Assembly: GCA_003483745.1 (NCBI GenBank)
Contig: DMYD01000028.1
Coordinates: 62,001 to 126,000, forward strand
Direction: 5' to 3'
Length of the DNA stretch: 64,000 nt
Source: Roseburia sp.
Lineage (GTDB): Bacteria > Bacillota > Clostridia > Lachnospirales > Lachnospiraceae
Part shown: positions 36,661-45,769 of the stretch, piece by piece
How the letters are laid out: each line of letters starts with the position of its first letter
Position numbering within the stretch: the stretch's first letter is position 1
The notes under the pieces: generated by a model
Told to the model about the DNA's origin: nothing
The model's input: only the letters and a program-made list of their open reading frames with translations
Databases searched by the model: none
Translations under genes and position numbers: made by a program

Positions 36661-36689
36661 TTGTAATTTTGCCGGAAATCCGATATACT
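36661..36689 (+). promoter_or_regulatory. Sigma-A promoter of the ligase-like gene pair
   Basis: TTGTAA (36661-36666) and TATACT (36684-36689) with a 17-bp spacer, 45 bp before the GTG start. Its -35 lies only 33 bp from the -35 of the oppositely directed promoter, so the two could be co-regulated. Confidence 0.78.
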
Positions 36690-36733
36690 AGGAAAAAAGT
36701 GTTGATAAGCGGAATGGCTTGAGGGATAGATGC

Positions 36734-38746
36734 GTGGGAAATACAATATTAGATAATATTTTAAAAAATACAATTTGGATTCTGGCGGGAATCCTGGCCG
36801 GAGTAGTAGTCTCACTTATGATAATCAGTGGGAGTGGCAGCTTAAACCAGTTTTATGACGGCGGAGCAGTATATGATGTTTTGTCTTACCACAGAACCAA
36901 TGATGCGGCAGGTGCATTCTATGATACGAATGCCGGTGTATATACTGTGACGGAGCAGGAAGCATATATTTTTTGCGAACTTTCCGGCATGGAGAAGGAC
37001 TGGAATTACATAATTTTAGATCTTTCCGGGATGCAGGGGGCACAGATTCAGGGAACGGCAGAATATTTTGATTTAAATGGTAATCTGGTAAAAACGCAGG
37101 ATGTTACACTTCGTGAGGGGAGAAATACGATTGAAGCAGATGCGGTATATTCCAGAATGCAAATCTGGATCAATCAACAGGCAGGAGTGACATTTTCCAT
37201 CGACAAAATGCAGTTTAGGGAAAAGTTAGTCGACTTTTCCTGGAAGACATTTGCAGCCATTACAGGGATCGTTTTTGTGGTATATCTGCTGTTGACAGGC
37301 CTGATCCGCAGATATATCCATGTGAAGTGGGACTGGTATGGAATCTGGGATTTTTTACAGGGATTGTATATACTGGCAGGAGAAAAAATGGGCAGATATA
37401 TTGGAAAGCTGGATGGTAAAATCAGAAGCAGACTCCGCACAGTATTGTTTTTATTTCAGATTATTTATATGCAGATCATTCAGGATCTGGGACTTTACGA
37501 GACGAATGCACATTACAAGCTGCAGATGCTGGTCTGCTCCGTGGTTGTCTGTCTGGCTGCTGCCTTATGTTATGAGGGAAATCTGGAGCGTAAAAACTGG
37601 AAAAACAGACTGACAGGTGTGTTTACTGCATTGTGGGTGATGGCATGCATTTCTGATTTCATCATTGCAAAGCGTTATTCGTTCCTTGGTTATATTATGT
37701 TTTTTGTAATAGGCTTTTTTTATTTTATGTGGAACAATATGGCAGACCGGAGACAGATCCTGACAGATTTTATTCATGCGGTTATCATCAGCTTTGTTCT
37801 TACAAGCCTGTTTTGCTTTGTCTGCAGACCATGGACTCCGGGTCAGCGTTATCTTGGAAGCTATTATAATCCGGGAATGTATGCGATGTACGTCTTGTTT
37901 GTATTTATTGCTTTGCTTGGCATGATTGACCGGAAAATCAACACAGAAAAAAAAGTATCGGCTGCATTGATCGCAGAGATAGCAGCGGGTGTACTTGCGC
38001 TTGCATTGTTATGGAAAACGCAGAGTTCATCAGGAATTATACCTGCAGTACTGGTAATTGGAATTTTTGGTTTTAAAGAAATGATTTTGTCAGGTTCGAA
38101 AAGAACCTGTCTTTGTGGCATTGTCTGTATCGCGGTGATGGCTGCATTGGTTCTTCCGGTTTTTGCGGGAACGGAATGGGCGCTTATAAACCTTCCGCAG
38201 AAATTAAATACACAGGTGTATTTTCCAAAAGACGGATGGTTTACCTCTGCCGATAGCATGCCGGGAACGTTGACGGTATATGCACAGGAGAGCACACTAA
38301 AACAGAATCGTATCATAAGAAAATTGTCTTCTTTAAGTTCGCTGGAAGAATTTACAACGGCAAGGAATTTTTACTGGCTGGGTTATCTCCGTGAGATGAA
38401 CCTTTTGGGCCATAATAATAAAGTAAATTTGTGGGGGGGCAACAGGTGGCCGCATAATGGTGTCATAGCGATCATGTATCGTTATGGTGTATTTGCGGTG
38501 ATACCGTATGTTTTTATGCTCCTGATCTATTTATGGCGTTCCTGGAAATATATGATTCGTAAGAAGGAATATGGTTATTTTTTATTTGCATCGGCAGCGG
38601 CATCAATGATTTTGATCCTGATGGAAAATCTTGAACTGCCATTTCTGTTTTTATGCTGGACCACTATGTATTTAACGATGGGGATTCATTTTATGCAGGA
38701 TGAGAGTGATGAACAAAAAAGTGAGGGAAAGAAATGCAGAGCATGA
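36734..38746 (+). CDS. O-antigen ligase/polymerase-like membrane protein with N-terminal extracytoplasmic domain
   Basis: The start is GTG 36734: GAGGGA at 36721-36726 is spaced 7 bp from it, while the earlier in-frame TTG at 36719 precedes that site. The 670-residue protein has one N-terminal helix (about 8-30), a beta-rich outside domain (about 35-155, ending in FSIDKMQFREKL), then about twelve helices. A late loop has WPHNGVIAIMYRYG (H574-N575), resembling the ligase/polymerase loop with its conserved His. It may polymerise glycan or transfer it to the wall. It overlaps the next gene, a paralogue, by 13 bp. Confidence 0.8.
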   Translation: MGNTILDNILKNTIWILAGILAGVVVSLMIISGSGSLNQFYDGGAVYDVLSYHRTNDAAGAFYDTNAGVYTVTEQEAYIFCELSGMEKDWNYIILDLSGMQGAQIQGTAEYFDLNGNLVKTQDVTLREGRNTIEADAVYSRMQIWINQQAGVTFSIDKMQFREKLVDFSWKTFAAITGIVFVVYLLLTGLIRRYIHVKWDWYGIWDFLQGLYILAGEKMGRYIGKLDGKIRSRLRTVLFLFQIIYMQIIQDLGLYETNAHYKLQMLVCSVVVCLAAALCYEGNLERKNWKNRLTGVFTALWVMACISDFIIAKRYSFLGYIMFFVIGFFYFMWNNMADRRQILTDFIHAVIISFVLTSLFCFVCRPWTPGQRYLGSYYNPGMYAMYVLFVFIALLGMIDRKINTEKKVSAALIAEIAAGVLALALLWKTQSSSGIIPAVLVIGIFGFKEMILSGSKRTCLCGIVCIAVMAALVLPVFAGTEWALINLPQKLNTQVYFPKDGWFTSADSMPGTLTVYAQESTLKQNRIIRKLSSLSSLEEFTTARNFYWLGYLREMNLLGHNNKVNLWGGNRWPHNGVIAIMYRYGVFAVIPYVFMLLIYLWRSWKYMIRKKEYGYFLFASAAASMILILMENLELPFLFLCWTTMYLTMGIHFMQDESDEQKSEGKKCRA

Positions 38747-40698
38747 AAAAAAGAAATAACCAGTCTCTGCCTGGAATAGCAGCGGCTGTGATATTGGGAC
38801 TTGTATTGGGGGTCATGGCTGCATTTATGTCCATGGGCGCGGGAGCTTCATTGAATGATTTCCTGAAAGCGGGAGCTGTCTATGATTTCTCGGATAATCA
38901 GCTGCAGAAATCGACTCCAAAGTGGCAGTATGACAGTGAAAACGGGTATTTTGCAATAACAGGCAAAAATGCCACAAAGAAATTTAAGATGTTCGGATCG
39001 AAGTACCGGTGGAATTATCTGTATGTGACAGTGGGCAAAATGAATGTGGAAAGTCAGTTTTTGGAGCTTCGGTATTATGACAAAAAGACAAACCAGATCG
39101 GAATGCAGGAAATCTGTTTCAGACGGGGAGAAAATGTTATCCAACTGAACGCAGAGTTAGAAGCGTACAAATTTGGATTTGTTCTGCCGGAAGCGGAAGG
39201 AGTATGTTTTTCACTGGATTCCATGCAGCTTCGTGAAAAACTGCCGGCATACAGTAAAACAAAATTTTTTCTTGTATTTGGCAGCGTGTTTGTTGTGGTG
39301 ACAGCAGGCAGTATATTGTTTCTTTATAAGACAGAAAAACGAGATACTGTTAAAATTCCGGGAAAACTGTTGGGTTATGTATATGAAAATATGGCGGGAA
39401 CCGGAAGAAGCAGACAGAAAAAATGGAAAAAGAAAGATTGCTCTGTGATACGCCGTATATTGTTTGGAAGTCTTATTTTGCTTGGCATCTTTTCGGATGT
39501 GCTGGAATGGGATCAAAATGACACCGGATACCGTTATCCGCTGCTGATAGCAGCAGTATTGCTGGTATTAGCAGGAATTTTTTGCAGGGAAAAGGCACAA
39601 AAGCATGTAAAATGGCAGAGTGCACTCGCCTGTTCCTGGTATGGGATATGGACGATTATGATCGTTTCTGATTTCTTTGCCGGAAACCGCAGACATTTTC
39701 TTGGGTATGTCATGATATTTGCGGCAGGATTTTTTATCTATATGTGGAGCCGGATGGCAGATCCGGAACAGATATGGAAAGAATTATGGGAAACATTGGA
39801 AATCATATTTGTAATGTCAGTGATATACTGCCTGTTTTTCCGTCCAAAACTGTTGGCTGTGCAGTATAATGGAATATTTAACAATGCAGAGAAAAGTGCT
39901 ATGTTTGCATTGCTGATGGTAATATTGTTTTTTTCACAACTGGAATTGTTTGCAAGGGCAGAATACAGGGGAGGCAGAGTATATTTTGTTGTAACAGAAT
40001 TGGCTCTTGCTGTGTATCTGATACTTCGTGCAGAAAGTCCTGTGGGATATGCGGCACTTGCTGTGATTACTGCTTTATTTTTGGGAAGGATCGTTGTAAA
40101 CCGGCATCTGTGGAACAAATGGATACGATCCCTGAAAATACAGGCAGTTTTAGCAATTCTTTGCGCGGGAGTGATCGCGGGTGGATTTCATATGGGAATC
40201 AAGGTTGTTCCACAGACGCTGGGAACAGCCTGTGCATATGAGAATGAACAAAAAACGACACGGGAGCCTGACGAGATACTGAATTCACTGGCGCAATATG
40301 ATCCGGCTGCCTTAGAAGGTGTAACAAAGGAAGCAGATATACCGAAAAACGTAATCTGGAAAAATGCACTGCGTCATCTGAATCTGTTCGGAAATCAGAA
40401 AATGCTGAATGTTTACTGGGAGAAAACACAGATTTACAATGCTTATATTGATATGGCATATCGCTACGGAATCCTGATTCTTGTGCCTTTCCTTCTGTAT
40501 CTATGTTGTATTATTTTTATTGGTGTATTGTCATTTTTCGGAAAAGAGAGGACACATACGTTTTCTTTCTGGATGTTTGGGGTATGTATTATATTTCTAT
40601 TGTTTAGTGTTGGAGGGAATATCTGGGATTATGTAACGCATCCGTTATGGATATGTATGTTCCTTGGTACAGGATATTGGTTTACATCAACAGAATAG
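38734..40698 (+). CDS. O-antigen ligase/polymerase-like paralogue lacking the loop histidine
   Basis: A 654-residue paralogue of the preceding protein with the same order: N-terminal helix, extracytoplasmic domain (SLNDFLKAGAVYDF to FSLDSMQLREKL), then about twelve helices. Where the neighbour has PHN in its late loop this protein has IYNAYIDMAYRYG (Y568-N569), so the usual His is replaced by Tyr. It may have lost activity, changed specificity, or work as a partner of the first copy. GAGGGA five bases upstream supports ATG 38734. The 3' end of the gene contains a -35 element for the next operon. Confidence 0.75.
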   Translation: MQSMKKRNNQSLPGIAAAVILGLVLGVMAAFMSMGAGASLNDFLKAGAVYDFSDNQLQKSTPKWQYDSENGYFAITGKNATKKFKMFGSKYRWNYLYVTVGKMNVESQFLELRYYDKKTNQIGMQEICFRRGENVIQLNAELEAYKFGFVLPEAEGVCFSLDSMQLREKLPAYSKTKFFLVFGSVFVVVTAGSILFLYKTEKRDTVKIPGKLLGYVYENMAGTGRSRQKKWKKKDCSVIRRILFGSLILLGIFSDVLEWDQNDTGYRYPLLIAAVLLVLAGIFCREKAQKHVKWQSALACSWYGIWTIMIVSDFFAGNRRHFLGYVMIFAAGFFIYMWSRMADPEQIWKELWETLEIIFVMSVIYCLFFRPKLLAVQYNGIFNNAEKSAMFALLMVILFFSQLELFARAEYRGGRVYFVVTELALAVYLILRAESPVGYAALAVITALFLGRIVVNRHLWNKWIRSLKIQAVLAILCAGVIAGGFHMGIKVVPQTLGTACAYENEQKTTREPDEILNSLAQYDPAALEGVTKEADIPKNVIWKNALRHLNLFGNQKMLNVYWEKTQIYNAYIDMAYRYGILILVPFLLYLCCIIFIGVLSFFGKERTHTFSFWMFGVCIIFLLFSVGGNIWDYVTHPLWICMFLGTGYWFTSTE

Positions 40699-40710
40699 AT
40701 ATGCTATAAT
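40681..40710 (+). promoter_or_regulatory. Sigma-A promoter of operon F, overlapping the end of the upstream gene
   Basis: TTTACA (40681-40686, inside the last codons of the preceding gene) and a perfect TATAAT (40705-40710) with an 18-bp spacer. Initiation would fall near 40717, inside the left arm of the terminator hairpin that follows. Confidence 0.75.
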
Positions 40711-40713
40711 AGT

Positions 40714-40747
40714 GCTGTTATACCTATGTGTATGACAGCATTTTTTT
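40714..40747 (+). terminator. Terminator hairpin overlapping the transcription start of operon F
   Basis: A 10-bp stem (40714-40723 with 40730-40739, one G-U pair) is followed by seven T. It can stop transcripts of the ligase-like pair, while transcripts starting at the promoter just upstream would lack part of the left arm. Confidence 0.8.
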
Positions 40748-40771
40748 GAATATAAAGGACAATAACGATAG

Positions 40772-42640
40772 ATGAAACAGTTAATTCGTGATAGACAGTT
40801 ATTTATTCGCCGTATTTTTTTGATGTGTTATGATATGTTCGCTGTATTTGTTGCGAGTATGGTTGCACTGATGATACGGTTTGATCTGAACTTTTACAAT
40901 GTACCGTCGGAGTATCTGAATGAAGTATGGAGAACGCTTCCTTATATGATGGCGATTACCCTGATCATTTTCTGGGGGCTCAGATTATATTCGAGCCTGT
41001 GGAGTTATGCCGGGGCTCTTGAGATGATGTATGTTGTTTCGGCATGTATACTGGATGCGATTGCGGTGGCAGCACTTATCTTAGTGCGCAACTGGGGAGA
41101 TATGTTTCCGGTTCCGCGAAGTTTTTATATTTTATACGGACTATTTTTACTGGTACTGATCATGGGATGCAGGTATTCTTATCGTGGACTCCGGGTCATC
41201 CGTAATATGCGAAGAGACGGCGTCTATCGCAGAAATGTACTTGTGATCGGTGCCGGAGAGGCTGGAAACCAGCTGATCAAGGAGATCAATAACAGCCGAT
41301 ATGTCAGAAAAAAAGTAGTCGGTGTGATCGATGATGATAAAACAAAGATCGGCAACTACATCCATGGAGCCAAGGTGGTCGGTGACAGAAGCTGCATCCG
41401 GGATAAGGTGCTTGAACTGCATGTGCATGAGATCATTATAGCAATGCCATCTGCATCTCCGAAACAGATGAAAGGAATCTTAGATATCTGCAAAGAGACA
41501 GGATGTGAACTGAAGCGTCTGCCGGGAATCTACCAGCTTGTCAATGGAGAAGTAGGCATCAGTAAATTAAAAGATGTTGATGTGAACGACCTGCTCGGAA
41601 GAGAACCTGTCACGGTCGATCTCGAGTCTATCATGGGATATGTGTCCGGAAAAATCATCATGGTAACCGGTGGAGGCGGCTCTATCGGAAGCGAGCTGTG
41701 CAGACAGATCGCGGGGCACAAACCAAAGCAGCTGATTATTTTAGATATTTATGAGAATACCACATATGATATACAAAATGAGTTAAAGGTAAAATTCCCG
41801 GAGCTGGATCTGGTCGTTCTGATCGGTTCCGTGCGCAATACCAATCGTATGAACTGGATTTTTGAGACTTATCATCCGGAAATCATCTACCATGCGGCAG
41901 CGCATAAACATGTGCCGCTGATGGAAGAAAGCCCGAATGAAGCTATTAAAAATAATGTCCTTGGCACATGGAAAATCGTACAGGCGGCAGATCATTATCA
42001 TGTAAAAAGGTTTGTGATGATCTCTACGGATAAAGCGGTTAACCCGACAAATATCATGGGCGCAAGTAAAAGGATCTGTGAGATGATCATTCAGACTTAT
42101 AATAAGCGTTCCGATACGGAATATGTGGCAGTACGTTTTGGTAATGTCCTTGGAAGCAACGGAAGTGTGATACCGCTGTTTAAAAAGCAGATCGAACGCG
42201 GTGGTCCGGTGACAGTCACTGATCCGAATATCGTGCGTTATTTTATGACGATACCTGAGGCTGTTTCTTTAGTTCTGCAGGCAGGCGCTTATGCCAAAGG
42301 CGGAGAGATATTCGTCCTTGATATGGGGGAACCGGTCAAGATCCTTGATCTTGCAAAAAACCTGATCCTGTTATCCGGTCATAAACCGGATGAAGATATC
42401 CAGATCGTGTTTACCGGACTGCGTCCCGGGGAAAAATTATACGAAGAGATGTTAATGGATGAAGAGGGACTGCAGGATACGGAAAATAATCTGATCCATA
42501 TTGGAAAACCGATCGAATTGGATGAAGAAAAGTTCTTAAATCAGCTGGAAAAGTTAAAAGAGTATGTTGTGACAGAACCTTCTGATATCAGAGAGTGGGT
42601 AAAAGAAATCGTGCCGACGTATCAGCCGAAGGAGGAGTAG
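40772..42640 (+). CDS. Membrane-bound nucleotide-sugar 4,6-dehydratase (CapD/WbpM family)
   Basis: A 622-residue protein of the long CapD/WbpM/PglF class: four N-terminal membrane helices (about 12-125), a first Rossmann part with VLVIGAGEAGNQLIKEI, then the SDR catalytic part with MVTGGGGSIGSELCRQI, YHAAAHKHVPLMEESPNEA, and STDKAVNPTNIMGASKR, the family's catalytic region. These enzymes convert UDP-GlcNAc to a 4-keto-6-deoxy sugar, the first step to sugars such as bacillosamine, QuiNAc or FucNAc. As first gene of operon F, upstream of a PglC-type transferase and an epimerase, it probably makes the initiating sugar. Confidence 0.95.
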   Translation: MKQLIRDRQLFIRRIFLMCYDMFAVFVASMVALMIRFDLNFYNVPSEYLNEVWRTLPYMMAITLIIFWGLRLYSSLWSYAGALEMMYVVSACILDAIAVAALILVRNWGDMFPVPRSFYILYGLFLLVLIMGCRYSYRGLRVIRNMRRDGVYRRNVLVIGAGEAGNQLIKEINNSRYVRKKVVGVIDDDKTKIGNYIHGAKVVGDRSCIRDKVLELHVHEIIIAMPSASPKQMKGILDICKETGCELKRLPGIYQLVNGEVGISKLKDVDVNDLLGREPVTVDLESIMGYVSGKIIMVTGGGGSIGSELCRQIAGHKPKQLIILDIYENTTYDIQNELKVKFPELDLVVLIGSVRNTNRMNWIFETYHPEIIYHAAAHKHVPLMEESPNEAIKNNVLGTWKIVQAADHYHVKRFVMISTDKAVNPTNIMGASKRICEMIIQTYNKRSDTEYVAVRFGNVLGSNGSVIPLFKKQIERGGPVTVTDPNIVRYFMTIPEAVSLVLQAGAYAKGGEIFVLDMGEPVKILDLAKNLILLSGHKPDEDIQIVFTGLRPGEKLYEEMLMDEEGLQDTENNLIHIGKPIELDEEKFLNQLEKLKEYVVTEPSDIREWVKEIVPTYQPKEE

Positions 42641-42652
42641 AAAGGGGAAATT

Positions 42653-43936
42653 ATGAGACTGGAAATTCAGCATTTTTCCAAAATTAAACAGGCATCGGTT
42701 AAACTTGACGGAATTACTGTGATTGCAGGTGAAAATAATACGGGAAAAAGTACAATTGGCAAGATTTTGGCATGCATGTTTAATTCTATGTACAAAGTTG
42801 ATGAAAAGGCCTCTAAGAAGAAAAAAGAACAGATTGAGACATTGCTTCGCTATAATTGGGAAAATATCTGGTATCATAATTTGAGAAAAGGTGAGCAGAG
42901 AACAACTGTGAATGTGCCTTCTCGGATCAGTAGAAAAAGATATGCAAATGCAGCAGAATTGATTATGGCAGCAGATGAAGAAGGAAAAATAAAAATTATT
43001 TCTGAACTGTACAATAATTTCCAAAACGTGCTCGAAGATGAAAGTAGAGAGGCGTTATGTCGTGATATTTTAGAGAAAGTAAATGGTGTATTGAATTTAA
43101 AAACAGAGACTGTGGAACAGACATTGATAGCAAATACTTTCGGCAGATATTTTTATGATCAGATGAATGATCTGTATGAACCCGAAAGTGAGGCAGAAGC
43201 AACTCTGGTCATTCAGGGGAAAAAAGTGCATGTTGGTATTAAAAAAAATAGTGAGTATGTGATTGAACGGGAAATTCCTATCATGCATGAGGCAATCTCA
43301 ATTGATTCTCCGGCAATTATGAATCATATGAATTCATGGGAGTACAGTGATGGATTGAGTGCCCAGGATCTGCTTTTGCTTCATAAATTGAGCGATACAA
43401 CAGAAGATAATGTAGTTGCAGAGCTTGTTGCAGGGGAAAAAATGGATGATATCATGCAAATATTGTCAGAGGTTACAACCGGCAAAGTTATTAAAAATGA
43501 TGATGGCGAATATATACTGGCAGATGATGAAATGCATTTTTTTGAAATTGGAAATTTATCCATGGGAATCAAGGCATTTTCAATATTCAGGACTTTATTG
43601 GAAAAAGGTACAATAAGAGAAAATGATATATTGATATTAGATGAGCCTGAAATACACTTACATCCGGAATGGCAGCTTGTATATGCAGAATTGATTGTAT
43701 TGTTGGAGAAATATCTTCATCTGACAATTCTGATTACTACACACAGTCCTTATTTTTTAGAGTCGATTGAAGCGTATACCCAAAAATATAATGTTGATGA
43801 TATTACAAATTATTATCTTGCACAGGCAGAGGGAAAAGAGACTGTTATGAAAGATGTAACAGGTAATTTACAGCCAGTTTATCAGTTGTTGGCGAAGCCG
43901 TTTGAAAAGTTAGAAAGCGTACAGATGTCAGAATAG
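42653..43936 (+). CDS. AAA/OLD-like ATPase, defence-type module 1
   Basis: A 427-residue SMC/OLD-like ATPase. Walker A is AGENNTGKST (about 25-34), Walker B is ILDEPEIHLHPEW (D330-E331), and the H-loop is TTHSPYFLE. The middle is helical with no known nuclease or TOPRIM domain. It has nothing to do with sugar synthesis; such ATPases are typically one part of anti-phage or conflict systems with a separate effector. It follows the CapD-like gene by 12 bp on the same strand, with AAAGGGG upstream of ATG and no promoter of its own. Base composition is visibly more AT-rich than its sugar-gene neighbours. A short broken ORF follows. Confidence 0.85.
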   Translation: MRLEIQHFSKIKQASVKLDGITVIAGENNTGKSTIGKILACMFNSMYKVDEKASKKKKEQIETLLRYNWENIWYHNLRKGEQRTTVNVPSRISRKRYANAAELIMAADEEGKIKIISELYNNFQNVLEDESREALCRDILEKVNGVLNLKTETVEQTLIANTFGRYFYDQMNDLYEPESEAEATLVIQGKKVHVGIKKNSEYVIEREIPIMHEAISIDSPAIMNHMNSWEYSDGLSAQDLLLLHKLSDTTEDNVVAELVAGEKMDDIMQILSEVTTGKVIKNDDGEYILADDEMHFFEIGNLSMGIKAFSIFRTLLEKGTIRENDILILDEPEIHLHPEWQLVYAELIVLLEKYLHLTILITTHSPYFLESIEAYTQKYNVDDITNYYLAQAEGKETVMKDVTGNLQPVYQLLAKPFEKLESVQMSE

Positions 43937-43943
43937 ATCAGAA

Positions 43944-44096
43944 ATGGGGTTGCAATGACAGAAGGAGCAGTTATTTTGTCTTTTTGAACTTGAAAAGCTA
44001 TGTGGATATGTGTTTCATGAAACAAATACATATACCAAAGAGCAATTTGAGCAGTTGTTTGTAAAAAAATATGAAAAATTAGAAGGTGGCAGATAG
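43944..44096 (+). pseudogene. Small ORF with in-frame TGA after ATPase module 1
   Basis: From ATG 43944 the frame reads MGLQ, a TGA at 43956-43958, then 45 codons of protein-like, helix-forming sequence (QKEQLFCLFELEKLCGYVFH through YEKLEGGR) to TAG at 44094-44096. If TGA were TGG the product would be 50 residues. It could be a nonsense-mutated small partner of the ATPase, or the remnant of a longer gene. No good start lies after the stop codon. The next ATG (sugar transferase) is 4 bp downstream. Confidence 0.4.
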
Positions 44097-44099
44097 AAA

Positions 44100-44708
44100 A
44101 TGACAGGTTATCGATATATCAAACGAATCATAGATGTCGTACTCAGCGGACTTGCAATTATCATATTGTCCCCGCTGCTCTTGATCTTATGCATTGCAAT
44201 CAAACTGGATTCCCCGGGACCGATCCTTTTTACACAAAAGAGGGTCGGTATCCACAAGACATATTTTCAGATCTATAAGTTCCGTACGATGCGCACCGAC
44301 ACGCCGAAAGACATGCCGACACATATGCTTTCCAATCCAGAGCAGTATATCACCAAAACAGGCAGATTTCTCCGCAAGACCAGTCTGGATGAACTGCCGC
44401 AGATCTTTAATATTTTCAAAGGGGATATGAGTATCGTAGGTCCCCGTCCGGCACTCTGGAATCAGGATGATCTCATCGCAGAGCGCGATAAATATGGTGC
44501 CAATGATGTGACACCGGGACTGACCGGCTGGGCACAGATTAACGGACGTGATGAACTGGAAATCCCGGTTAAGGCAAAATTGGATGGCGAGTATGTGAAA
44601 AAATATGGGTTTGCCATGGATGTGAGATGTTTCTTTGGCACATTCTTAAGCGTTCTGCGTCAGGATGGCGTGGTTGAAGGCGGAACAGGGAGCATGAAGG
44701 GAAAATGA
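44100..44708 (+). CDS. Small polyprenyl-phosphate sugar-1-phosphate transferase (PglC-type)
   Basis: A 202-residue monotopic phosphoglycosyl transferase: the re-entrant helix YIKRIIDVVLSGLAIIILSP, then LFTQKRVGIH, IYKFRTMRTDTP, SLDELPQIFNIFKGDMSIVGPRP, and GLTGWAQINGRDEL. It has no N-terminal helix bundle, unlike the enzyme at 14584. It transfers a sugar phosphate, often a 4,6-dehydratase-derived N-acetyl sugar, to undecaprenyl phosphate. The CapD-like gene upstream and the epimerase downstream form its natural set, now separated by two ATPase modules. The stop overlaps the next start (ATGA). Confidence 0.95.
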   Translation: MTGYRYIKRIIDVVLSGLAIIILSPLLLILCIAIKLDSPGPILFTQKRVGIHKTYFQIYKFRTMRTDTPKDMPTHMLSNPEQYITKTGRFLRKTSLDELPQIFNIFKGDMSIVGPRPALWNQDDLIAERDKYGANDVTPGLTGWAQINGRDELEIPVKAKLDGEYVKKYGFAMDVRCFFGTFLSVLRQDGVVEGGTGSMKGK

Positions 44709-45769
44709 AAATAAATAAATTGAGAATGAATAATTTTATGCTATTCGACGAGGCAGATATAGAGTGGTCTAAAAATATTAATATTATATGTGGGGAAAAC
44801 AGTACCGGAAAGACAACACTTTTAAAATTAATGTATTCGGTTTTAAAGCCTATTGGAAAAGGTAATATAGGACAGTTATCCAAAGAAAGCGGAGAAAAAG
44901 TCTTTGTTGAAAAATTACAGAGGATGTTTCGCCCAGACGAGATGAAAATAGGGCGGTTAGTGAGCAGAAAGCAGGGCGGTAATCATACCGATTTTGAAGT
45001 TGGTCTTGAAAAAAATCAAAGTGTTTCTATGAGTTTTGGAAACCGGCAGGAAAATCATGCGGATGTAAGTATAAAATTACTGGATCCGAATAAGAAGTTT
45101 GATATAGTATATATTCCTACCAAAGAGATGATTTCAACGACAGAACATTTTGCAGCCCTGTATGAAGAATATAGCATTGATTTCGAAGAAATGTATTACG
45201 ATTTGGCAAAGCTTTTAGACAGACCGTTAAAAAGAGGAGCGAATACAACAGAACAGAATGCCGTTTTAAGCAGCTTTGAATCAATTATGAAGGGACAGAT
45301 TATTCAAAAAGATAAAAAGTTTTACTTAAAAGTAAAAGGAGAAGGCGAATTTGAAATGGGATTACTATCAGATGGGTATCGCAAATTGTCGATGCTGCTA
45401 TACCTTATTTTATCTGGTAGCTTAAAAAAAGATACAGTATTATTTTGGGATGAACCAGAAACAAACATGAATCCTAAGATGATTCGACCAATTGTACAGG
45501 CAATGATTGAACTTGCCAAAATGGGTGTACAGATTTTTGTCACAACACATGACTATTTTGTGCAGCAGGAATTTAATTTTTTAACAGAATATCCGGAAGA
45601 GAATGAAAAAAAACTGGATATTCGATTTATGTCGTTGTATCATGAAAAAGATACAAAGGAACTGAAATATGAAATGGCAAAATCATTGACGGATTTAAAG
45701 CATAATGCGGTAATGGAAGAGTTTGATGCATTATACGACAGAGAACAGAGGATCATCTATGGAGATTGA
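44705..45769 (+). CDS. AAA/OLD-like ATPase, defence-type module 2
   Basis: A 354-residue ATPase: Walker A CGENSTGKTT (about 29-38), an ABC-like signature LLSDGYRKLSML, Walker B VLFWDEPETNMNPKM and H-loop TTHDYF. The coiled/arm part is short, and no nuclease domain is fused. Its start overlaps the sugar-transferase stop by 4 bp, and the small gene that follows begins inside its end, so it is fully built into the operon although unrelated to glycan synthesis. It is AT-rich relative to the flanking sugar genes. I cannot assign it to a named defence system; the ATPase plus small-ORF layout is what can be said. Confidence 0.85.
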   Translation: MKINKLRMNNFMLFDEADIEWSKNINIICGENSTGKTTLLKLMYSVLKPIGKGNIGQLSKESGEKVFVEKLQRMFRPDEMKIGRLVSRKQGGNHTDFEVGLEKNQSVSMSFGNRQENHADVSIKLLDPNKKFDIVYIPTKEMISTTEHFAALYEEYSIDFEEMYYDLAKLLDRPLKRGANTTEQNAVLSSFESIMKGQIIQKDKKFYLKVKGEGEFEMGLLSDGYRKLSMLLYLILSGSLKKDTVLFWDEPETNMNPKMIRPIVQAMIELAKMGVQIFVTTHDYFVQQEFNFLTEYPEENEKKLDIRFMSLYHEKDTKELKYEMAKSLTDLKHNAVMEEFDALYDREQRIIYGD

